A DNA stretch of 64,000 bases from Mesorhizobium shangrilense (GCF_028826155.1 NZ_JAQGPN010000001.1:2609501-2673500), one strand, 5' to 3'; shown: positions 27,667-37,379, counted from the stretch's first letter. The notes: a model not told the origin generated them from the letters alone. Translations and numbers: made by a program.

Positions 27667-28686
27667 ATGGACGGTGAGGTCTTCGGCCACACGCCAGAGG
27701 GTGAAACCGTCCATGTCTTCCGCATCTCGGGCGGCGGGCTCATGGCGCATGTCATCAACTGGGGCGCCGCCGTCCAGGACCTGAGGCTTGCCGGCCACGA
27801 CGCGCCGCTGGTGCTCGGCTACGAGGCGTTCGACGACTATTTTTACCATTCGCCCTACTTCGGCGCGACGGCCGGACGCTACGCGAACCGCATCGCCAAT
27901 GGCCGCTTCGTCATAGACGGGCGGCACTGCCAGACTGATCCCAACTTCCTCGGTAGGCACACGCTGCATGGCGGCGCGAAGGGATTCGGAACGCGCATAT
28001 GGGACGTCGCCCTGCACGGCCCCGACTTTGTCACGTTCTCCCTGCGCAGCGCCAATGGCGAGATGGGGTTTCCGGGTGCGATGGACGTCACGTGCACGTA
28101 CCGGTTGAAGATACCGGGCACGCTGTCGATCGAGTATGCCGCCACCGCCGAGGAGCCGACGCTGTGCAACCTCGCACATCACTCCTATTTCAATCTCGAC
28201 AACGGGGGCAGCGGCGATATCCTCGACCATGACCTTTCGATCATGGCCGGGGCGTATCTGCCGGTGGACTCAGAGATGATTCCGACCGGCTTCGTGCATC
28301 CGGTCGACGGAACCGTGTTCGACTTTCGGCGCGCGCGGCCGATTCGCCTGGAATCGGAAGGCGAGCAGGTCCCTTACGATCACAACTTCTGCCTTGCCGC
28401 ATCGCGTGGTCCGCTGCGTCATGCAGCAACCGCCAGCGGTGCGCGCTCCGGGGTGCGCATGGAACTCTGGACGACCGAGCCCGGAGTGCAGTTCTACGCC
28501 GGTCAGCGCGTTGAGCGACCAGGCACGCGGGGTCTCGGGGGGCGCAGCTACCGCGCCTATGCCGGCTTCTGCCTCGAGGCGCAAGTCTGGCCCGATTCAC
28601 CCAACCGTCATTATTTTCCGCAGGCTGCGTTGTGGCCAGGGCAGCGGTATCACCAGATCACGGAATACCGGTTCAGGATCGACTGA
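27667..28686 (+). CDS. galM: Aldose 1-epimerase (galactose mutarotase)
   Basis: The 339-residue cytoplasmic enzyme has GRYANRIANG and HTLHGG (substrate binding), LAHHSYFNLDN (catalytic histidine) and the late FCLEAQVWPDSPN (catalytic glutamate). It interconverts alpha and beta anomers of hexoses. AGGGGAA lies before the ATG. It follows gabD by 30 bp and is convergent with putA; a hairpin sits between them. Confidence 0.93.
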   Translation: MDGEVFGHTPEGETVHVFRISGGGLMAHVINWGAAVQDLRLAGHDAPLVLGYEAFDDYFYHSPYFGATAGRYANRIANGRFVIDGRHCQTDPNFLGRHTLHGGAKGFGTRIWDVALHGPDFVTFSLRSANGEMGFPGAMDVTCTYRLKIPGTLSIEYAATAEEPTLCNLAHHSYFNLDNGGSGDILDHDLSIMAGAYLPVDSEMIPTGFVHPVDGTVFDFRRARPIRLESEGEQVPYDHNFCLAASRGPLRHAATASGARSGVRMELWTTEPGVQFYAGQRVERPGTRGLGGRSYRAYAGFCLEAQVWPDSPNRHYFPQAALWPGQRYHQITEYRFRID

Positions 28687-28691
28687 CGGCG

Positions 28692-28711
28692 CCTGCCGCC
28701 GAGGCGGCAGG
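28692..28711. terminator. Hairpin between convergent galM and putA
   Basis: CCTGCCGC (28692-28699) pairs perfectly with GCGGCAGG (28704-28711) around a CGAG loop, 6 bp after the galM stop. A short T-containing stretch (ATTTC) follows on the plus strand. Its position between convergent genes suggests a bidirectional terminator. Confidence 0.5.
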
Positions 28712-28757
28712 ATTTCATCGGGCAAAAACCGGAGGCCGCTACCCGAAATTCCCCGCC

Positions 28758-31700
28758 CTAAGCCGTTGCCAGCAGGCTCGCGTTGCCGCCGGCAGCTGTC
28801 GTATCGACGCAGACGGCGCGTTCATGGCAATAGGCAGCCGGGTAGATGACTTCCGACACCAGCGGCACGACGGCGCCCTTCTGGCGCGTCAGCGCCTTGC
28901 GATAGCCGCGCAAGGTCTCGGCGTCGGCAGCGCTCGCCACGAGGTCGATCGACAGCGCCTGCAACTCTTCCGGACTGAGCTTTCCGTCGATCGCGGCGAG
29001 CGGCAGGCCCTTGCCGGTGAGCGCCTGCAGGGCGGCGGAGGCGCTGGGCGCCACCGCGACCACTGCATTGCCCGCGGCGAGAGCCTGGATCGCCTGGGCA
29101 AGCAGCGTATCTGCAGCGGGGCCGAGAACGACGCTCCGGCCGCGCGGCGCAAGGCTGAGTGTGTTTGCCTCTCCGGTCGGTCCGGGCAGGTCGGCCGCGC
29201 CGTATTCGAGCGCGGCGGCGGCCGAGATCGCAGCCGCGCCCTTGCCGCGCAAATGCTTCCGGAGGATTGCGATGCGGTCCGGCCGGCCGGACCATCCGAC
29301 CGCAGCGGCGGTCGGCATGTGCTCGGCAACTTTTGTCGCAGTCACCGCCTCGCCGGCCGCGGACGCAGCTGCGGGTCGCACTGTTTCTGCTGCGCGGCGG
29401 AACCTGCGCAGATAATGCGGCCCGCCGGCCTTCGGCCCGGTCCCGGAGAGGCCTTCGCCGCCGAACGGCTGGGACCCCACCACCGCGCCGATCTGGTTGC
29501 GGTTCACATAGATATTGCCGGCATGGATGCCGTCGACGATGTGCTGCACGCGCGCCTCGATGCGGGTGTGCAGGCCGAAGGTGAGGCCGTAGCCCTTGCG
29601 GTTGATGGCCGCGATCACGGCGTCGATCTCGTCGGCCTCGAAGGTCGCCACATGGAGCACCGGGCCGAACACCTCGCGCTGCATCTCCTCGATGCCTTTG
29701 ACGCGGAAGACATGCGGCGCGACGAAGCGGCCGTCAGCTGGGGCATCGACCCTGGCGATTAGCCGGCCCTGCTTCTCCATGCTCGCGCAATAGTCGCCGA
29801 TGGACGCCTGCGCCTCGTCGTCGATCAGGGGACCGACATCGGTCGAAACCAGCCACGGATCGCCGACGCTGAGCGCTTCCATCGCGCCCTTCAGCATTTC
29901 GAGCATCTTATGCTCGACGTCTTTCTGCACGTAGAGAAGCCGCAGTGCGGAGCAGCGCTGGCCCGCACTCTGGAAGGCCGAGGCGAGGATGTCGCGCACC
30001 GCCTGTTCGGGGAGTGCGGTCGAATCGACGACCATGGCGTTCATGCCACCTGTTTCGGCGATCAGCATGGCGTCGGGCGCGGCGTTTGCGGCGAGTGCCG
30101 CCTCAATCATCTTGGCGACTTCGGTTGAGCCGGTGAAGCAGACGCCGGCGATGCGCGGGTCAGCCGTCAGCGGTGCGCCCACCGTAGGGCCGTCGCCCGG
30201 CAGGAGCTGGAGCACGTCCTTCGGCACGCCGGCCTCGTGGAGCAGCGCGACCGCGTGCGCGGCGATCAGCGGCGTCTGCTCGGCCGGCTTGGCGAGCACG
30301 CTGTTGCCGGTCACGAGTGCCGCCGCGATCTGGCCGGTGAAGATGGCGAGGGGGAAATTCCAGGGCGAGATGCAGGCGATGGCGCCGCGCGCCTCGGTTC
30401 CCGCCTCAGCACTTGGCGCCTCGGCCGCATAGTAGCGCAGGAAGTCGACCGCCTCGCGGACTTCCGCGATGCCGTCGGTGAGCGTCTTGCCGGCCTCGCG
30501 GGTGGCGAGCGCGAAGAATTCCACCGCGTTCGTCTCGTAGAGATTGGCGGCTTTCTGTAGGATCGCCGCACGCTCGCCCACGGGCCGTGCCGCCCAGGCT
30601 GGCTGGGCCTCGACCGCGATCTTCACCGCCTTGTCCACCAGCGCGGCATCTGCCTCCAATACGGTGCCGGCGACGTCCTTCGGTCGGGCTGGGTTGGTGA
30701 TACTGCGCTCCGTCCCGTGGCCGCGGGCAGGGGTGACGGGCGCGGCGTGCCAGCGATTATTGCCCGCGAGCTCGGCCTTGCTTGCCTCTATGGCATCCAG
30801 CGTCGTGATGTCGGTGATGTCCCAGCCCCTGGAATTCCGTCGGCCGGCTCCGAAGATGCTGGCGGGGCGCGGAATGGACGGGTTCTCTGCCGGCCCGTGC
30901 GTCTCGATGGCGGTCAGCGGATCGCGCACGATGTCCTCCACCCGCACGTCCGTATCGGTGATCTGGTGCACGAAGGACGAGTTGGCGCCGTTCTCCAGCA
31001 GGCGGCGCACGAGGTAGGCGAGCAGGTCCGAATGCGCGCCGACCGGCGCATAGATGCGGCAGCGCGTGCCTTCCTGCTTGCGCACCGTCTCGTGAAGCGC
31101 CTCACCCATGCCGTGGAGACGCTGGAACTCGAAGCTCTCGCGATCCGACGCCATCGCCAGCACCGCGGCGACGGTGTGCGCGTTGTGGGTCGCGAACTGT
31201 GGATATATGCGGTCCGTCATCGACAGCAGTTTTCGCGCGCAGGCGAGGTAGGAAACGTCGGTATTCGGCTTGCGGGTGAAGACCGGGTAGCCGGAAAGAC
31301 CCATGGTCTGCGCGCGCTTGATCTCGGTGTCCCAGTACGCGCCCTTGACAAGGCGGACCATGATGCGCCGGTCCAGGCGGGCGGCCAGCTCGTAGAGCCA
31401 GTCGATGGCGAAGGCCGCGCGCGGGCCGTAGGCCTGCACGACCACGCCGAAACCGTGCCAGTCGGCGAGCTGAGGCTCGCTGAGCACGCCCTCGATGACG
31501 TCGAGCGAGAGGTCGAGGCGGTCTGCCTCCTCGGCGTCCACGTTGAGGCCCATGCCGGCCGATCGCGCCGCCAGCGCAAGGGAGCGCAGGCCGTCGATCA
31601 TCACCGGCAGCATCGTCTCGCGCTGGGAGACCTCGTAGCGGGGATGAAGCGCCGAGAGCTTCACCGAGATGCCGTGGTTGTAGCGGGTGTCGGCGCCGGA

Positions 31701-32384
31701 CGAACTGCTGGCGAGTGCGGCTATGGCGTCCGCGTAGGCGCGGTGATAGCGCAGCGCGTCGGCTTCGGTGCGCGCCGCCTCGCCAAGCATGTCGAAGGAA
31801 TAGAGATAGCCCTTCGAGATCATCGCGCGGCCGCGCCTGACGGCCTCGGAGATAGTGCGCCCGAGTACGAACTGCTCTCCCATCTCGCGCATGGCCGCCG
31901 AAACGGCGGTGCGTATCACCGGCTCGCCCAGCCGCCGGACCATGCCGCGCAGGATGCCCTCGACCCCACCCTCGCTCTCGTCGAGCACGCGCCCGGTCAG
32001 CATGAGCGCCCAGGTCGAGGCGTTGACGAAGATGGAACTCGATCCCCCGGTGTGACCCGACCAGTCATGCGGCGCGATCTTGTCGCGGATCAGTTCATCG
32101 ATGGTTTCGGTGTCCGGTACGCGCAGCAGAGCTTCCGCCAGGCACATCAGGGCGACGCCCTCCTTGGTGGACAGGCCATAGGCGGAAAGGAAGACCTCCA
32201 TCAGCCGCGGGTCGGACGATGCGCGCACCGCGCGAACGAGGTCGCCGGCGCGGCGGACGATCTCCGCACGCCTGTCGACGGAGAGTTCCGTTGCGGCTGC
32301 CAGGCGGGCCACCGCCTCTGTCTCGTCGGGCAGGTAGTTCGCGCGGATCTCGCTGCGAATCGCTTCAAGCTTGCTGGACGACAT
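28758..32384 (-). CDS. putA: Bifunctional proline dehydrogenase / P5C dehydrogenase
   Basis: The 1208-residue flavoenzyme converts proline to glutamate in two channelled steps. The proline dehydrogenase barrel covers roughly residues 170-480 (VRLVKGAYWDTEIKRAQ and YAPVGAHSDLLAYLVRR bind FAD and substrate). The aldehyde dehydrogenase part follows, with ETGGMNAM and the catalytic cysteine in SAGQRCSALR. A C-terminal domain ends in AAGGNASLLA. There is no N-terminal ribbon-helix-helix domain, so it does not regulate itself; the divergent Lrp-type gene fills that role. The ATG at 32384 has GAGGG about 7 nt upstream. Confidence 0.96.
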   Translation of the reverse strand: MSSSKLEAIRSEIRANYLPDETEAVARLAAATELSVDRRAEIVRRAGDLVRAVRASSDPRLMEVFLSAYGLSTKEGVALMCLAEALLRVPDTETIDELIRDKIAPHDWSGHTGGSSSIFVNASTWALMLTGRVLDESEGGVEGILRGMVRRLGEPVIRTAVSAAMREMGEQFVLGRTISEAVRRGRAMISKGYLYSFDMLGEAARTEADALRYHRAYADAIAALASSSSGADTRYNHGISVKLSALHPRYEVSQRETMLPVMIDGLRSLALAARSAGMGLNVDAEEADRLDLSLDVIEGVLSEPQLADWHGFGVVVQAYGPRAAFAIDWLYELAARLDRRIMVRLVKGAYWDTEIKRAQTMGLSGYPVFTRKPNTDVSYLACARKLLSMTDRIYPQFATHNAHTVAAVLAMASDRESFEFQRLHGMGEALHETVRKQEGTRCRIYAPVGAHSDLLAYLVRRLLENGANSSFVHQITDTDVRVEDIVRDPLTAIETHGPAENPSIPRPASIFGAGRRNSRGWDITDITTLDAIEASKAELAGNNRWHAAPVTPARGHGTERSITNPARPKDVAGTVLEADAALVDKAVKIAVEAQPAWAARPVGERAAILQKAANLYETNAVEFFALATREAGKTLTDGIAEVREAVDFLRYYAAEAPSAEAGTEARGAIACISPWNFPLAIFTGQIAAALVTGNSVLAKPAEQTPLIAAHAVALLHEAGVPKDVLQLLPGDGPTVGAPLTADPRIAGVCFTGSTEVAKMIEAALAANAAPDAMLIAETGGMNAMVVDSTALPEQAVRDILASAFQSAGQRCSALRLLYVQKDVEHKMLEMLKGAMEALSVGDPWLVSTDVGPLIDDEAQASIGDYCASMEKQGRLIARVDAPADGRFVAPHVFRVKGIEEMQREVFGPVLHVATFEADEIDAVIAAINRKGYGLTFGLHTRIEARVQHIVDGIHAGNIYVNRNQIGAVVGSQPFGGEGLSGTGPKAGGPHYLRRFRRAAETVRPAAASAAGEAVTATKVAEHMPTAAAVGWSGRPDRIAILRKHLRGKGAAAISAAAALEYGAADLPGPTGEANTLSLAPRGRSVVLGPAADTLLAQAIQALAAGNAVVAVAPSASAALQALTGKGLPLAAIDGKLSPEELQALSIDLVASAADAETLRGYRKALTRQKGAVVPLVSEVIYPAAYCHERAVCVDTTAAGGNASLLATA

Positions 32385-32510
32385 GGCTGGCCCTCGATGG
32401 CGGTGAGAGTGATCCCGAATGAGGCTTGCCGCAAGCGGCTCCCTTGCCGCCAAATAGCATGACTGAACCGAAGGCCATGGACCGATTTCGTTGCAAAATC
32501 AGGTCATTTG

Positions 32511-32546
32511 GTCCAAAGATTATGCGAGTGATAATTCCTTTGGACT
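32511..32546. promoter_or_regulatory. Probable PutR operator between putA and putR
   Basis: Inverted arms GGTCCAAAGATTAT and ATAATTCCTTTGGACT flank a 7-bp centre, giving the half-site TCCAAAG on both sides. The site lies just before the GTG of the Lrp-type gene and 127 bp upstream of the putA start. Lrp/AsnC regulators commonly bind such AT-centred dyads in divergent promoters. Binding itself is inferred. Confidence 0.55.
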
Positions 32547-32552
32547 GATATT

Positions 32553-33008
32553 GTGGCGGACGCAGATCAAATAGACCGCTTCGACCGAGCCATCATCCAG
32601 GCCCTGTCGCGCAACGGCCGCCTGTCCATGGCGGAGCTGGCCGAAAAGGTGGGGCTGTCCAAGACGCCCGTGCAGGCGAGGGTCAAGCGGCTGGAGGCGG
32701 AAGGCTACATCCGTGGCTACGCGGCGATCGTCAATCGCGAGAAGATGGGGGAGGGGCACGTGGCATTCGTCCAGGTCAAGCTCTCTGACACACGCTCGGC
32801 GGCGCTCGACGCCTTCAACAGGGCTGCCAGGGATACGCCCGAGATCGAGCAGTGCCATATGATGGCTGCCAGTTTCGACTACCTGCTCAAGGTCCGCACA
32901 AGGGACATCGCGGCCTACCGGCGTGTGCTGGGCGAGAAGATCTCGGCGCTGCCGCATGTGGCGCAGACGTCCACCTTCGTGGCAATGGAGACCGTCAAGG
33001 ATCGGTAG
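32553..33008 (+). CDS. putR: Lrp/AsnC-family regulator of proline catabolism
   Basis: The 151-residue protein has an N-terminal helix-turn-helix (RLSMAELAEKVGLSKTPVQARVKRLE, about 23-48) and a C-terminal RAM ligand domain. It is divergent from putA, the arrangement of the PutR activator in rhizobia and Agrobacterium, where proline is the effector. The start is GTG at 32553. A dyad sequence overlaps the region immediately upstream and could serve both promoters. Confidence 0.9.
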   Translation: MADADQIDRFDRAIIQALSRNGRLSMAELAEKVGLSKTPVQARVKRLEAEGYIRGYAAIVNREKMGEGHVAFVQVKLSDTRSAALDAFNRAARDTPEIEQCHMMAASFDYLLKVRTRDIAAYRRVLGEKISALPHVAQTSTFVAMETVKDR

Positions 33009-33069
33009 GCGACCGCTGGATAATTCCGGCCTGCCGAGCTAATGCGGCGCGCAGGATCCAGGAGGTCAC

Positions 33070-33999
33070 ATGGCAAACACGGGAATCGCGTCCGTCGGGG
33101 AGTGCATGCTGGAGCTGTCGGGCGGCGACGGTGGAAACTGGCGAATGGGCTATGCGGGCGACACGTTCAACACGCTCTGGACCCTGCGTGCGCTCGTCGA
33201 GCCTGGAATGGCGACGGACTATGTCAGCGCCTTCGGCGACGATCCGTTCTCGGAGCGGCAGATCGACTTCCTGAAGGAGAGTGGCGTCGGCATAGCGTCG
33301 AGCCCGCGGATCAAGGGGGCGCGGCCCGGTCTCTACGCGATCACGCTCAATGGCGCGGAACGCTCCTTCACCTATTGGCGCAACGATGCGGCCGCACGCC
33401 AGCTCGCGTCAGACCCCGCCGCCCTTGCCGCCAGCCTCGCCAAGAGGGATCTCGTCTATTTCTCGGGCATCACGCTGGCAATCCTGGAGCCCGCTGCGCG
33501 CCGCGTGCTGGTCTCGGCGCTCGCCACGGCCCGTCGTGCGGGCAGCCTGGTCGCCTTCGATCCAAACTATCGCCCACGTCTTTGGAGTTCCGCGGATGAC
33601 GCGCGCGCGGCGTTCGACGAGGCGCTGGCGGCCTGCGACATCGCGCTGCCGACCTTTCCTGACGAGGAGACGCTCTACGGCGACGCCGATCCGGCTGCGA
33701 CGGCCGCCAGGCTGCGCAGCGCGGGCGTTCCCGAGGCTGCGGTGAAGAACGGCGAGATGCCGGCCCTCGTCGTGGATCGGTCAGGAGCAACGGAAGTGCC
33801 CGCGAACACGGTCAACGCCTTGGACACCACGGGGGCGGGCGATTCGTTCAACGGCGCCTATCTCGCGGCAAGGTTGCGCGGTGAAGCTCCTGCCGATGCG
33901 GCGAAGCGTGCTCACCGCGTGGCGGCATCGGTCGTGCAGGTTCGCGGTGCACTCGCGCCTCACGAACGCCTCCGCGAGGCTTTTGCGGCCGGAGCCTGA
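33070..33999 (+). CDS. kdgK: PfkB-family sugar kinase, probably 2-keto-3-deoxygluconate kinase
   Basis: The 309-residue ribokinase-fold enzyme has the C-terminal signature DTTGAGDSFNGAY with the catalytic aspartate, and the N-terminal GECMLELS and GGNW region seen in KDG kinases. It would phosphorylate 2-keto-3-deoxygluconate from uronate or gluconate breakdown. AGGAGG lies 5-6 nt before the ATG. No partner genes of the pathway are adjacent, so substrate assignment rests on family similarity. Confidence 0.85.
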   Translation: MANTGIASVGECMLELSGGDGGNWRMGYAGDTFNTLWTLRALVEPGMATDYVSAFGDDPFSERQIDFLKESGVGIASSPRIKGARPGLYAITLNGAERSFTYWRNDAAARQLASDPAALAASLAKRDLVYFSGITLAILEPAARRVLVSALATARRAGSLVAFDPNYRPRLWSSADDARAAFDEALAACDIALPTFPDEETLYGDADPAATAARLRSAGVPEAAVKNGEMPALVVDRSGATEVPANTVNALDTTGAGDSFNGAYLAARLRGEAPADAAKRAHRVAASVVQVRGALAPHERLREAFAAGA

Positions 34000-34027
34000 G
34001 CCGTCCGGCTCGCGGTGCCGGGGCTTC

Positions 34028-35212
34028 TCAGAACTGGCGGGCGAGGGCAGGGCCGAGGTCGCCGGCAGGGGTGACCTCGGTGGCGTCGAGCCCGAGCCAG
34101 CCCTGCATGAGGCGAAACTCCTCGGCCAGCTCTGCCGCAGTGTCGGACGGAGCGCCGGACTCGGCGAATGCCGCGTGGACGCGCAAGACGCCGGCGGGGC
34201 GGTCAGCCTTCACATCGACGCGGGCGACCGGCGAATCGCCGAGCAGGAAGGGCAGAACGTAGTAGCCGTGCTGCCGCTTTTCCGCGGGCGTGTAGATCTC
34301 GATCCGATAGCGGAAGCCGAACAGCCGCTCCGCGCGCGTGCGTTCGAATACAAGGGGATCGAACGGGGCCAGCAGCGCCCGCGCCTCGATCTTCCGCGGC
34401 AATCTGGCGTCGCGGTGCAGGTAGACCTGCCGCTGCTCCCATCCTGCCACACGGACAGGAAGGATCTCGCCCGCCTCCACCAGTTCGGGAATGTGCGCCT
34501 TGGCGGCCTCGGGCGACTGGCGGAAATAGTCGCGAAAGCAGGCGGCGGTGCCGATGCCCAGCGCCTTCGCGGCGATTCCAAGGAGCTGCCGCTGGGCATC
34601 CGGCTCCGAAGGCGCCGGCCTGGACAGGATTTCCGCCGGGATCACCCTCTCCGGCAGGTCATAGAGGCGTTCGAAGCCCCGGCGCGACGCGGTGGTGATG
34701 CGGCCCGCCCAGAACAGCCATTCGAAGGCGTGCTTGGCATCGCTCCAGCCCCACCAGCCGCCGGAACCCTTGTGCCCGTCGATCCCGGACGCCGCGATCG
34801 GGCCGCGCGTGCGCACCTCCTGATAGATCTCGTCGACGAAGGCCTTGCGCTCCCGCCCGAACGCGGCGAGCTGCTTGTAGATGCCCTGGCCCGCGGCGGC
34901 TCGGCGCATCCTCCACTGCATCAGCGGCCAGGTGTCGATCGGCAACAGGGAGGCTTCGTGCGCCCAGTATTCGAACAGCCGCCGCGGCTTTTTGGACGCC
35001 CGTTCGTCGAGGGACGCCATCGGGTAGGGGCCGAGCCGCGAGAAGAGGGGCATGTAGTGGGCGCGCACCACGGCGCTTACGGAGTCGATCTGCAGGAGCC
35101 CGAGCCGACTCACTGTGCGGTCGAGCTTTCGCCGGGTGGGCGGCGCTTCGGACCTGCCTTCGCCGAAGCCCTGCGCGGCAAGCGCGATCCTGCGCGCGGC
35201 CTTGAGTGACAT
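34028..35212 (-). CDS. Winged-helix YcaQ/AlkZ-type protein (putative DNA crosslink glycosylase)
   Basis: The protein of about 394 residues belongs to the HTH_42 family (YcaQ/AlkZ/AlkX), whose characterised members unhook DNA interstrand crosslinks or excise bulky alkyl adducts. The QIDSVSAVVRAHYMPLFSRLG region near the N-terminus is conserved in this family and contains the QxD motif expected in YcaQ-type enzymes. The start is uncertain: ATG 35212 has GAGAAG about 7 nt upstream and ATG 35227 is the alternative. The gene is convergent with kdgK and divergent from nuo. Confidence 0.82.
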   Translation of the reverse strand: MSLKAARRIALAAQGFGEGRSEAPPTRRKLDRTVSRLGLLQIDSVSAVVRAHYMPLFSRLGPYPMASLDERASKKPRRLFEYWAHEASLLPIDTWPLMQWRMRRAAAGQGIYKQLAAFGRERKAFVDEIYQEVRTRGPIAASGIDGHKGSGGWWGWSDAKHAFEWLFWAGRITTASRRGFERLYDLPERVIPAEILSRPAPSEPDAQRQLLGIAAKALGIGTAACFRDYFRQSPEAAKAHIPELVEAGEILPVRVAGWEQRQVYLHRDARLPRKIEARALLAPFDPLVFERTRAERLFGFRYRIEIYTPAEKRQHGYYVLPFLLGDSPVARVDVKADRPAGVLRVHAAFAESGAPSDTAAELAEEFRLMQGWLGLDATEVTPAGDLGPALARQF

Positions 35213-35601
35213 GCTGTCGCTTCTCATCGATTCCGCTGTGCTCCTCGCGATCACCAGCGCCGTCCGTTTCCCGGCGTACCCCGCGGAAATCGTGTTCCCG
35301 AAGGCGGGCAGTCGTGCAAGCCGACGATTGCAACACTGCTGACATGGCGCGACAGCTTTGTCTCGACCGTGCCTGTACGTCAGCCGTAAAAGTGGAGTAA
35401 ACGAGTAAAGAAAACAAAGCGCATCGTGCGCCTATTTGTGGCGTCAGAAGGTCAGGTTGGGCTTGCTTCCCCCGGGTGCCTGCGCTAACGCTCGCCGCGT
35501 TGCAACATGACTTTTCGGCAGACCGGCCGCCGCAAGGGCGGCAGCTAAATCCGGTTCAAATTCAAATCTCCGGAGGTCGGGTCGAAACGAGGCGCCGTGC
35601 G
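35213..35601. other. 389-bp region between the YcaQ-type gene and nuoA
   Basis: This divergent gap must hold the nuo promoter. It contains an A-rich stretch with direct repeats (GAGTAAACGAGTAAAG, about 35395-35410) and a small perfect hairpin GCGCATCGTGCGC (35419-35431). On the minus strand that hairpin is followed by TTTGTTTTCTTT, so it resembles a weak intrinsic terminator facing away from nuo. No convincing -35/-10 pair or coding frame was seen. Confidence 0.5.
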
Positions 35602-35967
35602 ATGAACGAGTTATTGAGTTCCTACCTACCCGTCGTAATCTTCATCGCTGTCGCGCTGGTCATCGGCATCGCGCTCGTGGTCGCGCCGTTCCTGGTCGCC
35701 TATCGCAATCCGGACCCGGAAAAACTCTCCGCATACGAGTGTGGCTTCAATGCATTCGACGATGCGCGCATGAAATTCGATGTGCGCTTCTATCTCGTGT
35801 CCATCCTTTTCATCATCTTCGATCTAGAAGTCGCATTCCTGTTCCCGTGGGCGGTGTCGTTCGGGGAGATCGGCATGTTCGGATTCTGGTCGATGATGGT
35901 GTTCCTTGGCGTGCTCACGATTGGCTTCATCTATGAATGGAAGAAGGGAGCGCTGGAATGGGATTGA
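35602..35967 (+). CDS. nuoA: NADH-quinone oxidoreductase subunit A
   Basis: The 121-residue membrane subunit has three helices and the conserved loop [20 protein letters not shown] between helices 1 and 2, at the junction of complex I arms. The ATG at 35602 has GAGG about 9 nt upstream; a longer open frame is not homologous. It is the first gene of the nuo operon and overlaps nuoB by 10 bp. Confidence 0.97.
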   Translation: MNELLSSYLPVVIFIAVALVIGIALVVAPFLVAYRNPDPEKLSAYECGFNAFDDARMKFDVRFYLVSILFIIFDLEVAFLFPWAVSFGEIGMFGFWSMMVFLGVLTIGFIYEWKKGALEWD

Positions 35968-36539
35968 ACGACGGTTCCACGACGCTCGTCGCACCCCGCC
36001 CGAAGGGCATCATCGATCCGAATACGGGTAAGCCGATCGGGTCGGATGACCGCTTCTTCGGCGAGCTGAACAACGAGCTTTCCGACAAGGGTTTCCTGGT
36101 CACATCCTCGGAGGCGCTGATCACCTGGGCGCGCACCGGCTCGCTGATGTGGATGACGTTCGGCCTGGCCTGCTGCGCCGTGGAGATGATGCACATCTCC
36201 ATGCCGCGCTACGACGCCGAGCGCTTCGGCATCGCGCCGCGCGCCTCTCCGCGCCAGTCGGACGTGATGATCGTCGCCGGCACGCTGACCAACAAGATGG
36301 CGCCGGCGCTTCGCAAGGTCTACGACCAGATGCCGGAGCCGCGCTACGTCATCTCGATGGGCTCCTGCGCCAATGGCGGCGGCTACTATCACTATTCCTA
36401 CTCCGTGGTGCGCGGCTGCGACCGCGTGGTGCCGGTGGACATCTATGTGCCCGGCTGCCCGCCCACGGCCGAGGCGCTGCTCTACGGCATCCTTCTTCTG
36501 CAGAAGAAGATCCGCCGCACCGGCACGATCGAGCGGTGA
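35958..36539 (+). CDS. nuoB: NADH-quinone oxidoreductase subunit B
   Basis: The 193-residue peripheral subunit carries the terminal N2 4Fe-4S cluster: the tandem CC in [10 protein letters not shown], then GSCANGGG and [11 protein letters not shown]. It passes electrons to quinone. The ATG at 35958 lies inside the nuoA end. The 34-residue N-terminal arm before the conserved core is usual in alphaproteobacteria. Confidence 0.97.
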   Translation: MGLNDGSTTLVAPRPKGIIDPNTGKPIGSDDRFFGELNNELSDKGFLVTSSEALITWARTGSLMWMTFGLACCAVEMMHISMPRYDAERFGIAPRASPRQSDVMIVAGTLTNKMAPALRKVYDQMPEPRYVISMGSCANGGGYYHYSYSVVRGCDRVVPVDIYVPGCPPTAEALLYGILLLQKKIRRTGTIER

Positions 36540-36544
36540 ATGCA

Positions 36545-37144
36545 ATGAGCGAAGCCATGAACGAACTCTCCGCCTATCTCGGCGAGAAGCTCGGTTCGAA
36601 GATCGGCGAGGCCCTGGTCGCCTACGGCGAGCTGACGGTGACGGTCGAGCCGCACGATGTGATCGACGTGCTGACCTTCCTCAAGCGCGACGCGCAGTGC
36701 CAGTTCGTGTCGTTCATCGACATCTCGGGCGCCGACTATCCGGCCCGCGAGAAGCGGTTCGATGTCGTCTACCACCTGCTGTCGCCCCGCCAGAATCAGC
36801 GCATCCGCGTGAAGGTGAAGGTGGACGAGGACACGATGGTGCCGTCCGCCACACCGGTCTATCCGGGCGCCGACTGGTTCGAGCGCGAAGCGTACGACCT
36901 TTATGGCATTCTCTTCTCGGGTCACCCGGACCTGCGCCGCCTCCTCACCGACTACGGTTTCGAGGGGCATCCGCTGCGCAAGGATTTTCCGCTGACCGGG
37001 TTCGTCGAGGTTCGCTACGACGACGAAGCCAAGCGCGTCGTCTACGAACCGGTGGAATTGAAGCAGGAATTCCGGAATTTCGACTTCCTGTCGCCCTGGG
37101 AAGGGACGGACTACGTGTTGCCCGGCGACGAGAAAGCCAAATGA
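36545..37144 (+). CDS. nuoC: NADH-quinone oxidoreductase subunit C
   Basis: The 199-residue peripheral-arm subunit corresponds to mitochondrial 30-kDa NDUFS3. The family signature is [15 protein letters not shown] ([11 protein letters not shown]) followed by [13 protein letters not shown] and [11 protein letters not shown]. The ATG 36545 is 5 bp after nuoB; an in-frame GTG at 36536 overlaps the nuoB end. NuoC is separate from NuoD here, unlike the fused form in enterobacteria. Confidence 0.96.
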   Translation: MSEAMNELSAYLGEKLGSKIGEALVAYGELTVTVEPHDVIDVLTFLKRDAQCQFVSFIDISGADYPAREKRFDVVYHLLSPRQNQRIRVKVKVDEDTMVPSATPVYPGADWFEREAYDLYGILFSGHPDLRRLLTDYGFEGHPLRKDFPLTGFVEVRYDDEAKRVVYEPVELKQEFRNFDFLSPWEGTDYVLPGDEKAK

Positions 37145-37156
37145 GGTTGATCGTCG

Positions 37157-37348
37157 ATGCCAAGGCTGCTTGCGGCGCTCGTCATCATCTGCGTGCTGGT
37201 GGCGCTGCTGATCTATGCGCTTCGGATCGTCTCACGGCTGCTGTCCGGCAGAAGCGAGGCGGTCGGCAAGGGGCTGGCCGTGGTGATAATAGCGGCCGCG
37301 GCCTACACGGTGTTCGGACAGGGTTTCCTGTTCGGCTATCTGGAGTAA
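37157..37348 (+). CDS. Small membrane protein between nuoC and nuoD
   Basis: The frame encodes 63 residues with two hydrophobic segments (about 4-28 and 38-58) separated by a short basic loop with SGRSEAVGKG. GAGG lies about 9 nt before the ATG. It is 12 bp after nuoC and 31 bp before nuoD. I do not recognise a family. The base composition matches the operon, and the reading frame fills the gap, so it is probably translated. It could be an accessory or assembly factor of complex I, but that rests only on position. Confidence 0.6.
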   Translation: MPRLLAALVIICVLVALLIYALRIVSRLLSGRSEAVGKGLAVVIIAAAAYTVFGQGFLFGYLE

Positions 37349-37379
37349 CTGGCGTCTCCGACGCTGAAGGCACGTTGCA

